A stretch of DNA of 64,000 bases from Paraburkholderia phytofirmans PsJN. Lineage in GTDB: Bacteria; Pseudomonadota; Gammaproteobacteria; Burkholderiales; Burkholderiaceae. Positions 1 to 9,205 of this stretch are shown in pieces. The notes under the pieces were generated by a model. It was not told the DNA's origin. It saw nothing but the letters and a program-made list of their open reading frames with translations, and did not search any database. A program made the position numbers and the translations under genes. Location of the stretch: positions 744,001 through 808,000 of the forward strand of contig NC_010676.1 in NCBI RefSeq assembly GCF_000020125.1, given 5' to 3'. Numbering within the stretch: position 1 is the first letter of the stretch; every line of letters begins with the position of its first letter.

Positions 1-501
1 GCGATCTACGGCGCGCAGATTCCGGGGTATTTCTCGGCCGCATGGCTCAACGAACGGATCGGGCGCAAGGCGGTGGTCGCGTCGTACATGTTGCTGGGCG
101 GCATAGCGGCGATTGCGCTCGCGTTCTCTCATACTGGAATCGGGATCATGATCGCGGGCATTTGCCTGTCGTTCTTCATGAACGGTGCGTTCGCTGGCGT
201 GTATGCGTACACCCCTGAAGTATTCCCGACCGCGGTGCGCACGACCGGTACCGGCTCGTCGTCATCGTTCGGCCGCATCGGCTCGGTGAGCGCGCCCATT
301 CTGGTCGGCCTCATCTATCCCGTGCTCGGCTTCCTCGGTGTGTTCGCGATGACCACGACGGTTCTGCTGATCGGGGCCTGCGTGGTGTTCTTCCTGGGTA
401 TCGAGACTCGCAACCGCTCGCTCGAAGACATCGAGGCCGAAGAATTCGGTCGCACGCAAGATGTTCGAGGCCCGCTCAGTTCCACTGAAATACACGGCTG
501 A
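1..501 (+). CDS. MFS transporter, C-terminal part (cut by window edge)
   Basis: The frame is open from base 1, so the N-terminal half lies outside the window. The visible 166 residues hold about five membrane helices. They include the cytoplasmic loop motif LNERIGRK and the motif TPEVFPTAVRTTGTG, typical of sugar-porter/SV2/NiaP-like members of the major facilitator superfamily. The hydrophilic tail (ETRNRSLEDIEAEEF) also fits that group. The protein would be an inner-membrane proton-coupled carrier of a small organic solute; the substrate cannot be read from this part. A GAF-domain gene follows after 33 bases and a second MFS gene after that, suggesting one transcription unit. Confidence 0.85.
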   Translation, partial: AIYGAQIPGYFSAAWLNERIGRKAVVASYMLLGGIAAIALAFSHTGIGIMIAGICLSFFMNGAFAGVYAYTPEVFPTAVRTTGTGSSSSFGRIGSVSAPILVGLIYPVLGFLGVFAMTTTVLLIGACVVFFLGIETRNRSLEDIEAEEFGRTQDVRGPLSSTEIHG

Positions 502-534
502 ATGCTGTGATTTGCTAACCTTCCCACACAGACC

Positions 535-1089
535 ATGCAAGGCATCCGGATCGAAACTGCGCCGCCCAGCCCGCAAGCGCTGGACATGTCGAACCTCGAA
601 CAACTCGCCAAGGCCATGCGGGTCACGGGTCAGCCAACGGCGATTTTCCGTGCGGTTCATGACGTGGCGGCAAGCGCAATCGGCTTCAGCCTTTTCACGA
701 TCATGTCCTACGATGCGCAAAACCAGGAGGTGGAGCGCGTTTATACGAACATGCCCGACGTCTATCCGGTTGGCGGGCGCAAGAAAAAGCACGGCACGCC
801 GTGGGCCAAACAGATCCTGCTCGACCTCCAGCCCTTTCGCGCGGAAACCCCGCAGGGCATCCGCGAAGCATTCGACGATCACACCGTGATGACCGGCATG
901 GGCCTCGGATCGATACTGAACATTCCGATCGCGTACGACGGTCTGTGCATCGGCACAATGAACCTGACGCATCAGGAGCGGTGGTACACGAAGCGGCATG
1001 AAGAGTTGGGGTTGCTGATCGGTTCCTTCCTGGCTCCCGCTCTCGTTTCGCGCCATACGGTAACCGCCAGCAGTTCGACTTCGCTCTGA
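535..1089 (+). CDS. GAF domain-containing protein
   Basis: This is a 184-residue soluble protein whose central part (about residues 25-165) reads as a single GAF domain. The pattern FSLFTIMSYD, a middle region rich in small residues (GMGLGSILNIPIAYDG) and CIGTMNLTHQERWY are characteristic small-molecule sensor fold features. No HTH, kinase or cyclase domain is attached. It lies between two MFS genes and its stop codon is one base before the next start, so it is probably co-transcribed and translationally coupled. It may sense a ligand related to the transported compound; that is inference. An internal ATG at 586 is an alternative start. Confidence 0.75.
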   Translation: MQGIRIETAPPSPQALDMSNLEQLAKAMRVTGQPTAIFRAVHDVAASAIGFSLFTIMSYDAQNQEVERVYTNMPDVYPVGGRKKKHGTPWAKQILLDLQPFRAETPQGIREAFDDHTVMTGMGLGSILNIPIAYDGLCIGTMNLTHQERWYTKRHEELGLLIGSFLAPALVSRHTVTASSSTSL

Positions 1090-1090
1090 C

Positions 1091-2359
1091 ATGACCACTA
1101 CCCAACGTGTTGCGACAGCGTCGCCGGTGAGCCAGACTTCGGTGTCGCAAGGCCGCTGGCTGCTTGTTTTCATCCTCGGTTATCTTGCGCTCATGGCCGA
1201 TGGCGCGGACGTCATGATGTACGGCCTCACGCTGACGCGCATCAAGGACGACTTCGGACTGAGCAATGTCCAGGCCGGCGCATTGGGCAGCCTGACGTTG
1301 CTCGGCATGGCAGTCGGCGGGATTCTCGGCGGCTGGGCGAGCGATCGCATAGGGCGGGTGAGGGTGGTGGTCTGGGCGCTGGCGCTCTTTTCGCTCGGCG
1401 CGGGGTTGCTTGGACTCACGCACAGCTTTGTGGAGTTCGCGATTGTCCGCTTCATCGGTTCGTTGGGCATCGGCTCCATGGTGCTGGTCACGACGCTGGT
1501 TGCCGAATACGTGCCCACGGAGCGGCGCTCGCTGATTCTGGGCGCCTTGCAGACCGGTATTTCGGCCGGCTATATCGTGGTCATTGCGCTGAGCAGCTGG
1601 ATTTTGCCGCACTACGGCTGGCGCACGTTGTACTACGTGTCGGCGATACCCGTGGTGTTTGCTCTGGCAATCAAATTCGCGGTGCCCGAGCCGGCTAGCT
1701 GGCGGGCGAGCCAGGCCATCGAGCGCACGAGTCAGCGCCGCTGGCGCGACAGCCGCTATCACGTGATTTTCAGCAATCGACAGACGCGTACCCTGTTTAT
1801 CCTGTGGACGCTGGCCTCGGTTTTCATTCTTTCCGGCTTCTACGGCTTGAATAACTGGCTGCCAACGTACCTCGAAAAAGAGCTGCATATCAAGTTCAGC
1901 TCACTGACGGGGTACATGATCGGGACTTACGTCGTCGCGTTCATCGGCAAGATCTTCGCCGGCTGGCTGGGCGACCGTTGGAGCCGGCGCGGCGTGTATG
2001 TCCTCGGCTGCGTGGGCGCCGCGCTCTTTCTGCCGGTGATCATCTTCTGGCACACGCGGGAGAACATCGCCGTTCTCATGCTTTTCTTCGGGTTTCTGTA
2101 CGGCGTACCCCTGGGCACGATCGGCACGTTCATGTCCGAGAGTTTCGCCACTTCCATTCGCGGCACTGCGGTGGGCGGGTCCTATAACCTGGGGCGTTTC
2201 TGCTCGGGGGCGGCGCCTATCGTTATCGGTTTTCTGGCCACGCAGTTTTCCATCGGTCTGGGCTTTCTCGTGGTCGGCGCGGTGTTCTTCCTGAGTGGCG
2301 TGACCGCGCTGTTCATCCCGGACCGCCTGTACGACACGGACCGGCCATCCACGCCGTGA
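1091..2359 (+). CDS. MFS transporter, aromatic acid:H+ symporter (AAHS) type
   Basis: This is a 422-residue, 12-helix carrier. The first helix ends in DGADVMMYGLTLTRIKDDFGLS, close to the acidic helix-1 motif of AAHS transporters such as PcaK and BenK (D-G-x-D at the first helix). It is followed by the loop motif GGWASDRIGRVRVV and a second-half loop GDRWSRRG. Members import benzoate-, protocatechuate- or vanillate-like acids with protons across the inner membrane. No ring-cleavage genes are nearby, so the substrate is open. The start is one base after the GAF gene stop. It converges on the monooxygenase gene downstream. Confidence 0.85.
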   Translation: MTTTQRVATASPVSQTSVSQGRWLLVFILGYLALMADGADVMMYGLTLTRIKDDFGLSNVQAGALGSLTLLGMAVGGILGGWASDRIGRVRVVVWALALFSLGAGLLGLTHSFVEFAIVRFIGSLGIGSMVLVTTLVAEYVPTERRSLILGALQTGISAGYIVVIALSSWILPHYGWRTLYYVSAIPVVFALAIKFAVPEPASWRASQAIERTSQRRWRDSRYHVIFSNRQTRTLFILWTLASVFILSGFYGLNNWLPTYLEKELHIKFSSLTGYMIGTYVVAFIGKIFAGWLGDRWSRRGVYVLGCVGAALFLPVIIFWHTRENIAVLMLFFGFLYGVPLGTIGTFMSESFATSIRGTAVGGSYNLGRFCSGAAPIVIGFLATQFSIGLGFLVVGAVFFLSGVTALFIPDRLYDTDRPSTP

Positions 2360-2385
2360 GTCGAAGCAGGTGCCCAACGCGCTGT

Positions 2386-3366
2386 CTACGTCCCCTGATG
2401 AAACTGCGGCAACACCTCATCGGCGAGTTCGTTGATGATCTCGGCGACGGGACGCTCCGATGACAGATTGAACGTCACATGGTGTGTCCCGTCCGCGCGC
2501 AGCGCTTTGAGTATGTCGATCAACGCAAGCCGGCCGGTCCGGTAGCCGAGCGTCACGGCCTGAGCTGGTTCGTGCGGATCGCTGCTGAGTTCGAGCCGCA
2601 TCGCGACGCCGAACGCGCGAAACGCTTCGGGTGCCACGCGTTCTACGGCGGCGCGCCACATGCTGTAACGGGCGCGCTGAGCGTCGGGCTCGCGATGATA
2701 GGTCATCCACCCCAGCGAATGGCGCGCGATCCAGTCGACGCTTTGACCGCCCGAACCCACTGCCAGCAGCGGCACCGCGTGCGAGTGCTCGGGCAACAGC
2801 TGAAAGGTTGGCGCACCTTCAGGCGTGCGATCGGGAATCACGCGCGACGGTGTGCCGAGCGCGGCGGCAACCGTCTCCCAGTGACTGCGATACAGCTCGC
2901 GCCGCTCGTCGGAATCGCGCCCGAACGCGGCATATTCCGGTGGACGATCGCCTGAACCCAGACCCAGAATGAAGCGTCCGTGGCTGAGCGTATCGACGGA
3001 AAGCGCCGCCTTGGCGATATGCAGCGGATGCCGCAGCGTCAGCACGATGGCGCCGCTCACGAGCGCGATACGCCGCGTGTTCGTAGCGAGCGCACCGAGC
3101 AACACCCACGGGTCGAGGTGGCCGACAGGATCCGGGTAATCCGCGCTGTTCAGCGGGACGTCGCGGACCCAGAGTGCGCGAAAGCCGCGTTCGTCGGCGA
3201 GACGCGCGAGCGCCAACTGCTCGTCGAAATCGGCCACGATCGTGCCGGCGCGCAGCAGCGGCAGAGTGAATCCGAGACTGAGCACACCGTCTGAAAACAC
3301 ACGGTTCGCGGCGCTTTGCGGCTGGGCTTTCAACTCGTCTGCCGCGATCGGATGCGACTCGTTCAT
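2386..3366 (-). CDS. LLM-class flavin-dependent oxidoreductase
   Basis: This is a 326-residue protein of the bacterial luciferase-like monooxygenase fold. The N-terminal block FDEQLALARLADERGFRALWVRDVP, the strand-helix HIAKAALSVDTLSHGRFILGLGSGDRPPEY and the later YHREPDAQR segment match TIM-barrel F420/FMN-dependent oxidoreductases of the BA3436-like subgroup. It probably uses FMNH2 supplied by a separate reductase. The start has an AAGGT-like site about nine bases upstream. It stands alone between the convergent MFS gene and polB. Substrate unknown. Confidence 0.85.
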   Translation of the reverse strand: MNESHPIAADELKAQPQSAANRVFSDGVLSLGFTLPLLRAGTIVADFDEQLALARLADERGFRALWVRDVPLNSADYPDPVGHLDPWVLLGALATNTRRIALVSGAIVLTLRHPLHIAKAALSVDTLSHGRFILGLGSGDRPPEYAAFGRDSDERRELYRSHWETVAAALGTPSRVIPDRTPEGAPTFQLLPEHSHAVPLLAVGSGGQSVDWIARHSLGWMTYHREPDAQRARYSMWRAAVERVAPEAFRAFGVAMRLELSSDPHEPAQAVTLGYRTGRLALIDILKALRADGTHHVTFNLSSERPVAEIINELADEVLPQFHQGT

Positions 3367-3414
3367 GCGTGACCTTTGCTGTGCGTCGTCGATACGCCCG
3401 ATGCTAGCACTGCC

Positions 3415-5790
3415 TCAGAACAACTGCTTCTGCCCTGACATCAAGGTCGTGAAATCGTCGCGCAGGAGCGGCAGGATAGCGTCGGCGACGGGCTGCAATT
3501 GCCGCGTCAGATAATGTTCGTAATCGATAGCCGAGCGCAGCGTTTCCAGCGGCTCGGGTCCGGCAACCGTCATCACATAGCTGATCCAGCCGCCGTTCTG
3601 GTATTGCAGCGGGCGCCCTTGCCGCCGGTTGAACTCGTCCGCCACGCGCGCGGCGCGCACATGCGGCGGCACGTTGCGCTCGTATTCTTCGAGCGGGCGG
3701 CGCAGTCGCTTGCGATACACGAGTTGATCGTCGAGCTTGCCGTCGAGCGTGTCGCGCACATAGTCGCGCACGTAATCCTGATACGGTTGCTGCGTGAAGA
3801 TGCGCCGATACAGTTCCTGCTGAAACTGCTGCGCGAGCGGCGTCCAGTCGGTGCGTACCGTTTCGAGTCCCTTATAGACGATGTCTTCGCTGCCGTCCGG
3901 CAAAATAGTGAGGCCCGCGTAGCGTTTCTTGCTGCCTTCCTCGGCGCCGCGAATGGTCGGCATGAAGAAGCGCCGATAGTGCCGCTCGAATTGCAGTTCG
4001 AGCGCGCTGTCGAGCCCGAATCTTTCCTGCAGATTCTGCCGCCACCACGCGTTGATATGCTCGACCAGCGCGCGGCCGATGCGGCTCGCGTCTTCTTCGC
4101 TGTGCGCGTGTTTCAGCCACACGAAGGTTGAATCCGTGTCGCCGTATATGACTTCATAGCCCTCGCCTTGAATCAGTTCGCGCGTTGCATGCATGATTTC
4201 GTGGCCGCGCATGGTGATCGACGAGGCGAGACGCGGATCGAAGAAGCGGCAGCCGGTCGATCCCAATACGCCGTAAAAGGCGTTCATGATGATCTTCAAT
4301 GCCTGCGAAAGCGGCTTGTTATTCTCGCGTTTGGCCGTTTCGCGGCCTTGCCAAACCTGCCCGACGATCGACGGCAAACAATGGCGCGTGCGTGAAAAGC
4401 GCGCGCCGAGAAAGCCCGGGACTGATTGATCGTCGGCGGGATTCAGCATGCCTTCGACAAGGCCAACAGGGTCGATCAGAAACGTGCGGATGATGGACGG
4501 ATACAGGCTCTTGTAGTCCAGCACCAGCACGGAATCATAGAGACCGGGGCGCGAATCCATCACGAAACCGCCGGGGCTTGCGGCGCCGGCCACATCGCCG
4601 AGATTGGGCGCGACGTAGCCTTGCCGATGCATGCGCGGCATATACAGATGCGTGAACGCCGCCACCGATCCGCCGCTGCGATCCGCCGGCAAACCGGTCA
4701 CGCTTGCACGTTCCAGCAGGAACGGCAGCAACTCCGTTTTAGCGAAGATGCGCGTGACCAACTCGCAGTCTTTGAGGTTGTAGCGAGCGAGCGCGGGCTT
4801 GTCTTCGTCGAAGCGGCGCTGGATTTCGTCCATGCGCTGATACGGATTGTCGATCGCCTTGCCTTCGCCCAGCACTGTGCGCGAGACATGTTCGAGACTG
4901 AACGAAGGGAAACTCCAGGTCGCCGAACGCAGCGCTTCGATGCCGTCGATAATCAGCCGTCCCGCGGCGGCGGCGAAGAAGTGGTTCTGCTTGAGCCCAT
5001 GCTCGCGCCATTCCATCACGGCGCCGCCCCGGCCGAGCCGCAGCGGTACGCGATATTGTTCGGCATGCTGTTGCAGCACACGCAGATCGAACTGCACCAG
5101 ATTCCAGCCGATGATCGCATCCGGATCGTGCCGTTCGAGCCACGCGTTCAGTTTTTCCAGCAACTGTGCGCGGGTTTCGCAGTATTCGAGGTCGAAGTCG
5201 AGCGTGCCCGCCTCGCCATTCGGCGGCCCGAGCATATACACCTGACGCTGTCCGCAGCCTTCCAGCGCGATCGAATACAACTCGGCGTGAGCGCTGGTTT
5301 CGATATCGAGCGACACCAGCTTCAAGGGCGGACGATAGCCGGTGGCCGGCTTGAGTTCGCTGTTCACGAGGGGGCCGCTCTTTCCGTTGCTCTGCGCGTC
5401 GCCGCTAAACCAGACCGGCGCCGTGATAAAGCGCTCCATCATGTAGCGTTCGGGCGGAAAGATATCGGCTTCGTAGACGTCGACGCCGCCTTGCTTCAGG
5501 CGTTTCTCGAAGCCCGTCAATTGCCGGTACTGCGGGCAGTAAAGTCCCATGACCGGCCGATGCTGAAAGTCGCGCAGATCGAGCGCTCGCAGATCGAGCG
5601 GCGCTTCGCGGCGCAGAATCGTCTCGGCGCGCTCGCGATGCTCGGCGGGAATGAACGCCACCGAAGGCTGAGGGCGCAAGCGCACGTGCCGGGGCCCGCC
5701 GTCCGTGGCCAGCCAGAAATCGACTTCGGTGCCGGCGGGCGTGTCCCGCCAATGCCGGGTCAAGATGAAACCCTGTTCAAGCTCAGTCAA
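3415..5790 (-). CDS. polB: DNA polymerase II (family B)
   Basis: This is a family-B DNA polymerase of 791 residues (E. coli Pol II has 783). The start chosen is TTG at 5790, because GAGGTGG lies about six bases upstream and the protein then begins [15 protein letters not shown] as family members do. An open frame extending to 6408 is not needed. Exonuclease motif I (SLDIET, near residue 160), polymerase motif A (SLYPSII, near 426), motif B ([12 protein letters not shown]) and motif C (YGDTDST, near 547) are intact, so proofreading and synthesis should both work. The C-terminus SGQKQLF resembles a beta-clamp binding peptide. The enzyme is expected to act in damage bypass and restart; no LexA box of the CTGT-N8-ACAG form was seen upstream. 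Confidence 0.95.
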   Translation of the reverse strand: MTELEQGFILTRHWRDTPAGTEVDFWLATDGGPRHVRLRPQPSVAFIPAEHRERAETILRREAPLDLRALDLRDFQHRPVMGLYCPQYRQLTGFEKRLKQGGVDVYEADIFPPERYMMERFITAPVWFSGDAQSNGKSGPLVNSELKPATGYRPPLKLVSLDIETSAHAELYSIALEGCGQRQVYMLGPPNGEAGTLDFDLEYCETRAQLLEKLNAWLERHDPDAIIGWNLVQFDLRVLQQHAEQYRVPLRLGRGGAVMEWREHGLKQNHFFAAAAGRLIIDGIEALRSATWSFPSFSLEHVSRTVLGEGKAIDNPYQRMDEIQRRFDEDKPALARYNLKDCELVTRIFAKTELLPFLLERASVTGLPADRSGGSVAAFTHLYMPRMHRQGYVAPNLGDVAGAASPGGFVMDSRPGLYDSVLVLDYKSLYPSIIRTFLIDPVGLVEGMLNPADDQSVPGFLGARFSRTRHCLPSIVGQVWQGRETAKRENNKPLSQALKIIMNAFYGVLGSTGCRFFDPRLASSITMRGHEIMHATRELIQGEGYEVIYGDTDSTFVWLKHAHSEEDASRIGRALVEHINAWWRQNLQERFGLDSALELQFERHYRRFFMPTIRGAEEGSKKRYAGLTILPDGSEDIVYKGLETVRTDWTPLAQQFQQELYRRIFTQQPYQDYVRDYVRDTLDGKLDDQLVYRKRLRRPLEEYERNVPPHVRAARVADEFNRRQGRPLQYQNGGWISYVMTVAGPEPLETLRSAIDYEHYLTRQLQPVADAILPLLRDDFTTLMSGQKQLF

Positions 5791-5827
5791 ACTGCCACCT
5801 CTAAAACCGGCGTGATCGCCTTGCGCA

Positions 5828-5867
5828 ATTTTACCGCCATGCGCTACGGGCGGTGACGTCGTCACCG
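5828..5867 (-). promoter_or_regulatory. 17-bp palindrome and -10 element in the polB/PRC divergent region
   Basis: CGGTGAC-GTC-GTCACCG at 5851-5867 is a perfect 7-bp inverted repeat around three bases. On the minus strand a TAAAAT hexamer (5828-5833) lies 17 bases downstream, which puts the palindrome over the expected -35 position of a polB promoter. It could be an operator for a dimeric regulator. The hexamer match is good; the -35 match is poor. Confidence 0.4.
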
Positions 5868-6018
5868 AGCATCGCGGCGTGATCTCGTGGAGGTGCGCGT
5901 GCGACCTTCCGGCACGCTGGGTGCAACCGCGCCGCGCAGTCTGTATGATCGTGGTGCAGCGATTCCATACGGCGCAGGCCATGCGCCGGTCAAGTCTACT
6001 AATAACGGAGTAAGCGAT

Positions 6019-6444
6019 ATGACTTTGGGCAAACTTGTTGTTGTCGTCGCGGTAGCTGCAACCAGCCTTGGTGCACAGGCGCAAGTCGCCGGCACGCAAC
6101 CGCTGAGCGTCACAGTCGAGCAGTCGAATGCGCTGCTGAGCGGCTGGAGTGTGAAGAAGAGCATTCTCGGCAAGTCGGTCTACAACGACCAGAACGCTAA
6201 AATCGGCACGGTCCGCGATCTGGTGATCGCGCCGGACGGCTCGCTGTCCGCGGCCATCGTCTCCGCAGGCGGCTTCCTCGGCGTGGCATCGCACGACGTG
6301 GCGGTGCCTATCGCGGCGCTGGACATTCGCGAGGGGAATTTCTATCTGGCGGGCGCTACCAAAGATGCCTTGAAGGCAACGCCCGAGTTCCAGTACAACA
6401 AGGTTCAAGCGCCGCCGAAGCCTAAAAAGCTGACGGGGCAGTAA
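6019..6444 (+). CDS. Secreted PRC-barrel domain protein
   Basis: The protein has 141 residues. The N-terminus [22 protein letters not shown] is a clear Sec signal peptide with an AQA cleavage site, so the mature protein is periplasmic. Residues about 45-115 form a PRC-barrel ([19 protein letters not shown], then [18 protein letters not shown]), a small beta-barrel found in RimM and photosynthetic reaction-centre H subunits. The tail is lysine/proline-rich ([12 protein letters not shown]). The ATG at 6019 is preferred over upstream in-frame starts because it yields the signal peptide and has CGGAG upstream. It is divergent from polB and followed by a strong terminator, so it is monocistronic. 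Function unknown. Confidence 0.8.
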   Translation: MTLGKLVVVVAVAATSLGAQAQVAGTQPLSVTVEQSNALLSGWSVKKSILGKSVYNDQNAKIGTVRDLVIAPDGSLSAAIVSAGGFLGVASHDVAVPIAALDIREGNFYLAGATKDALKATPEFQYNKVQAPPKPKKLTGQ

Positions 6445-6512
6445 TTCGGGAGGCCGGCGCAGCGTCGCCGGTCGAGCCGCAAGAAGCGGCTCTGCATTGA
6501 CGCAATAGTGGA

Positions 6513-6585
6513 AAAGCGGCGCTCGCAGCGTGAAACGGTTGGTACGAGAAACCGTTTCGCGCGTGCGGCGCCGCTTTCGTATTTT
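6513..6585 (+). terminator. Two-tier intrinsic terminator after the PRC-barrel gene
   Basis: An outer stem AAAGCGGCGC/GCGCCGCTTT (6513-6522 with 6568-6577) encloses an inner stem GAAACGGTT/AACCGTTTC (6532-6540 with 6550-6558). TATTTTTC follows on the plus strand. It is read as a Rho-independent terminator and sits in the convergent gap with the DUF2891 gene. Confidence 0.8.
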
Positions 6586-6641
6586 TCAATTGACCATGCC
6601 GCCGGTCGAGTTCGATTCCAAGTCTCGAATCAGGCTTTTAT

Positions 6642-7652
6642 TCAAGCTTCTAATGCAAGCGTGGCGAATGTGCCGAGCCAGTGCTCGCCCATATAGTCGC
6701 CGGCCACGTGCGGCAGTGCGGTTTGCAGATGCCGCTCGGCTGCGTCGAATAGAACCGTCCGGCGGATGTCGCCTGCGGGCAGGGCGCGCGCAAGCGAACG
6801 CTGGCACCAGGCGCGGCTGAGATTCAGGCCGTCCAGATGCGCGATCTTGCCGTCGGTGCGATCCGTGACGGTAACAGGCTCGAACAGCGTAGCGGGCTTT
6901 TTCGCGCCGAGATCCGGCAGAAAGCGGCCGAACCAGTCGACGAACTGGGCCGGCGGCAATACGCGGCGCATGAGCTCGGCTTCCATGAGCGAAGGCGAGA
7001 GGAACTCGTCGCCGGCGGGCTCCCATGCCTGACACGCGACGTCGTTCACAAACCAGCGTTCCGCCGTATTCACGACCAGCACTTCCAGCGAATCACGCGA
7101 TGTTTGCCGCGCGAAATCCAGCGTCAACGCCAATGCGAAGGCCATGTTGAAGTGCGTGCCCACGCGCAGCGGGTAGGTGGCTTTCGGCAGAAAGTCCTCG
7201 AAGCGCTCGACAAACAGTTCGGTAAGCGGCGCAAAGGTTTTCGACCAGCGCGCGGCTTCCGAGAGCTTCAGCGAACCGAGTTGCGCGCTCAGCGCGAGTA
7301 GCCAGGCCCAGCCATACGGACGTTCGAAACCACGGTTGTGCGGCAGTTCGAGATACGCGACTTCACCGGCCACATTAGCCGCGGTGAAATGCTCGTCGAC
7401 CACCGCGACGATGCGCGCCGCTTCCGGCAGATCGGGAAAACGATCGAGTAGATGCAGAATCAACCAATAGCCGTGCACGCACGAATGCCAGTCGTAGCTG
7501 CCATAAAAAATCGGGTGCAGCGCACGCGGGCCTTGCACGTCTTGCGGCCCGGCGAGCGAATGCGTCAGCTTGTTCGGGTATTCGCGCGTGAGATGGGCAA
7601 GCGCCAGGTTGGCGAATTTCGACGCGAATTCGCGAGTGAGTTGGGTGGTCAT
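6642..7652 (-). CDS. DUF2891 family protein
   Basis: This 336-residue soluble protein is of the DUF2891 family. Characteristic segments are LARLTREYPNKLTHSLAG-like motifs near residue 20, HPIFYGSYDWHSCVHGYW, and HFTAANVAGEVAYL. The His and Trp pattern suggests an alpha/alpha-barrel related in shape to sugar-processing enzymes, but no activity is established for the family. The start at 7652 is fixed by GAGGAGG six bases upstream; an earlier in-frame ATG at 7679 lacks such a site. The gene is isolated. Confidence 0.85.
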   Translation of the reverse strand: MTTQLTREFASKFANLALAHLTREYPNKLTHSLAGPQDVQGPRALHPIFYGSYDWHSCVHGYWLILHLLDRFPDLPEAARIVAVVDEHFTAANVAGEVAYLELPHNRGFERPYGWAWLLALSAQLGSLKLSEAARWSKTFAPLTELFVERFEDFLPKATYPLRVGTHFNMAFALALTLDFARQTSRDSLEVLVVNTAERWFVNDVACQAWEPAGDEFLSPSLMEAELMRRVLPPAQFVDWFGRFLPDLGAKKPATLFEPVTVTDRTDGKIAHLDGLNLSRAWCQRSLARALPAGDIRRTVLFDAAERHLQTALPHVAGDYMGEHWLGTFATLALEA

Positions 7653-7855
7653 CGGCGCCTCCTCAAAAGCGGCATACAAATAAGTATGACAGTATGCTGT
7701 TGAGCGCCACCAATAGTAAAGCTGTGGGCATGTGCGACCGGATTGCGCCGTGCCTCGTTACGACGCTACAGCGGCGCTGCCGGCGTGATATTGGGTGCGG
7801 GTGCCGTCGGAGTTACCGCGCGGCAACGTAAAAGCCGCGCTGCGTGCCAGCGCGC

Positions 7856-9205
7856 CTAAAACATCTCCAGAATCCGGTGATACATCATCCCCAATTCCAG
7901 CGCCGGCCCACGCAATGCCGGGCCGCCTGGAAAGCGCGCGTGCCGCAACCGCGCGAACAGATCGAAGGCTTTCGTCTCACCGGCCATTGCTTGAGCCACC
8001 ACGCGCCCGGCGATACCAGTCAACGCAACCCCGTGCCCCGAAAATCCCTGCACATAGAAGTAATTCGGATCGATCGATCCAAAATCGGGCGCGCGATTGC
8101 GCGTCACGTCGACAAAACCGCCCCACGCATAGTCGATTTTCACGTCGCCGAGTTGCGGGAATACGCCGATCATGCGCTGGCGAATCTCTTCGCCGAGCTG
8201 CACCGGTGAAGCACCGGTCGAGCTCGCCCGCCCGCCGAACAGCACGCGATGGTCCGCCGACAAGCGGAAATAATCGAGGAAGAAGTTGTTGTCGCAAATC
8301 GCCTCGCGCCCCTTGATCAGCGCATCCGCGCGCTCCTTGCCGAGCGGCTCCGTGGCGACGATATACGATGCGATGGGCGCGATTCGCGCGGCCACCGCAG
8401 CGGGCAGCACGTCGCCGATCGTGGCGTTGCCGCATGCCGCGACGAAACGGCAGCGCACTTCGCCGCGAGCGGTACGCACGACAGGCCGCGCACCCCGCAC
8501 CACCTCGATCACCGGCGAATGCGCGAACAGCTGCGCGCCTTCGCGGCGCGCCGCGTCGGCGAGACCGAGGCAGTACTTGAGCGGATGCAGATGGCCGGAA
8601 AACGGATCGTAGACGCCGGCCAGATAGCGCTTCGAAGCGACGCGCGAACGGACCTCGTCGGTATCGAGCCACGAGAGTTTCGTATAGCCCCAGCGTTGCG
8701 AAGCCGACTCCATCCACGAACGCAAATCGGGCACGCGTTTCGGTTTGGTGGCGACGGTCAGATAGCCGGACGTGAAATCGCACTCGATGCCGTAGTGTTC
8801 GATACGTTCGCGCACTAACGAAACACCTTCTACCGACATCGCCCATGCGGCACGCGCGCCGTCGAGACCGAGCTGGCGTTCCATGATCTCGTCTTTCGCG
8901 AAACCCACCAGCGTCTGCCCGCCGTTGCGGCCCGACGCGCCCCAGCCGGGCCGATGCGCATCGAGCACGACCACCGACAAGCCGCGCGCCCGGCACTCCA
9001 GCGCCACCGACAAACCGGAGAAGCCCGCGCCGATCACGCATACGTCGGCTTCGAGCGTACCGTCGAGCGCGGGGTCGTCGGCGAGCGGACGGGCCGCGCT
9101 CGCTTCATAGTAGGAGTTGGCAATCAGCGTATCGGCGCGGCGGTCGAGCGTATTAAGCGTGTTGGGCGTGCTGGGCGTGTTGAGGCCGGGAGTCGGAGCG
9201 TTCAT
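7856..9205 (-). CDS. puuB: FAD-dependent oxidase, gamma-glutamylputrescine oxidase type (copy 2)
   Basis: This is a 449-residue D-amino-acid-oxidase-fold flavoenzyme. The dinucleotide-binding motif VCVIGAGFSGLS lies near residue 53, followed by the substrate-domain blocks GRNGGQTLVGFAKDE, DPFSGHLHPLKYCLGLA and IDYAWGGFVDVTRNRAPDFG seen in PuuB/OrdL-type enzymes. It should oxidise gamma-glutamyl-putrescine to the aldehyde, releasing NH3 and H2O2. Its ATG overlaps the TGA of the upstream paralogue by one base (TGATG), so the two are translationally coupled. The N-terminus carries a 9-base tandem repeat. It is the last gene of the minus-strand polyamine set. Confidence 0.85.
   Translation of the reverse strand: MNAPTPGLNTPSTPNTLNTLDRRADTLIANSYYEASAARPLADDPALDGTLEADVCVIGAGFSGLSVALECRARGLSVVVLDAHRPGWGASGRNGGQTLVGFAKDEIMERQLGLDGARAAWAMSVEGVSLVRERIEHYGIECDFTSGYLTVATKPKRVPDLRSWMESASQRWGYTKLSWLDTDEVRSRVASKRYLAGVYDPFSGHLHPLKYCLGLADAARREGAQLFAHSPVIEVVRGARPVVRTARGEVRCRFVAACGNATIGDVLPAAVAARIAPIASYIVATEPLGKERADALIKGREAICDNNFFLDYFRLSADHRVLFGGRASSTGASPVQLGEEIRQRMIGVFPQLGDVKIDYAWGGFVDVTRNRAPDFGSIDPNYFYVQGFSGHGVALTGIAGRVVAQAMAGETKAFDLFARLRHARFPGGPALRGPALELGMMYHRILEMF
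9147..9182. repeat. Four 9-bp tandem repeats in the puuB copy 2 N-terminus
   Basis: Four consecutive nine-base units (AGCGTATTA, AGCGTGTTG, GGCGTGCTG, GGCGTGTTG) encode NTP-STP-NTL-NTL just after the start of the protein. The unit length keeps the reading frame, so copy-number change would alter only a flexible leader. Confidence 0.75.

Noticed and set aside
5791..6408. An N-terminal extension of about 200 residues for DNA polymerase II
   Set aside because: The TTG at 5790 has a good ribosome site and gives the family length; the extension overlaps the divergent PRC-barrel gene and looks non-coding.
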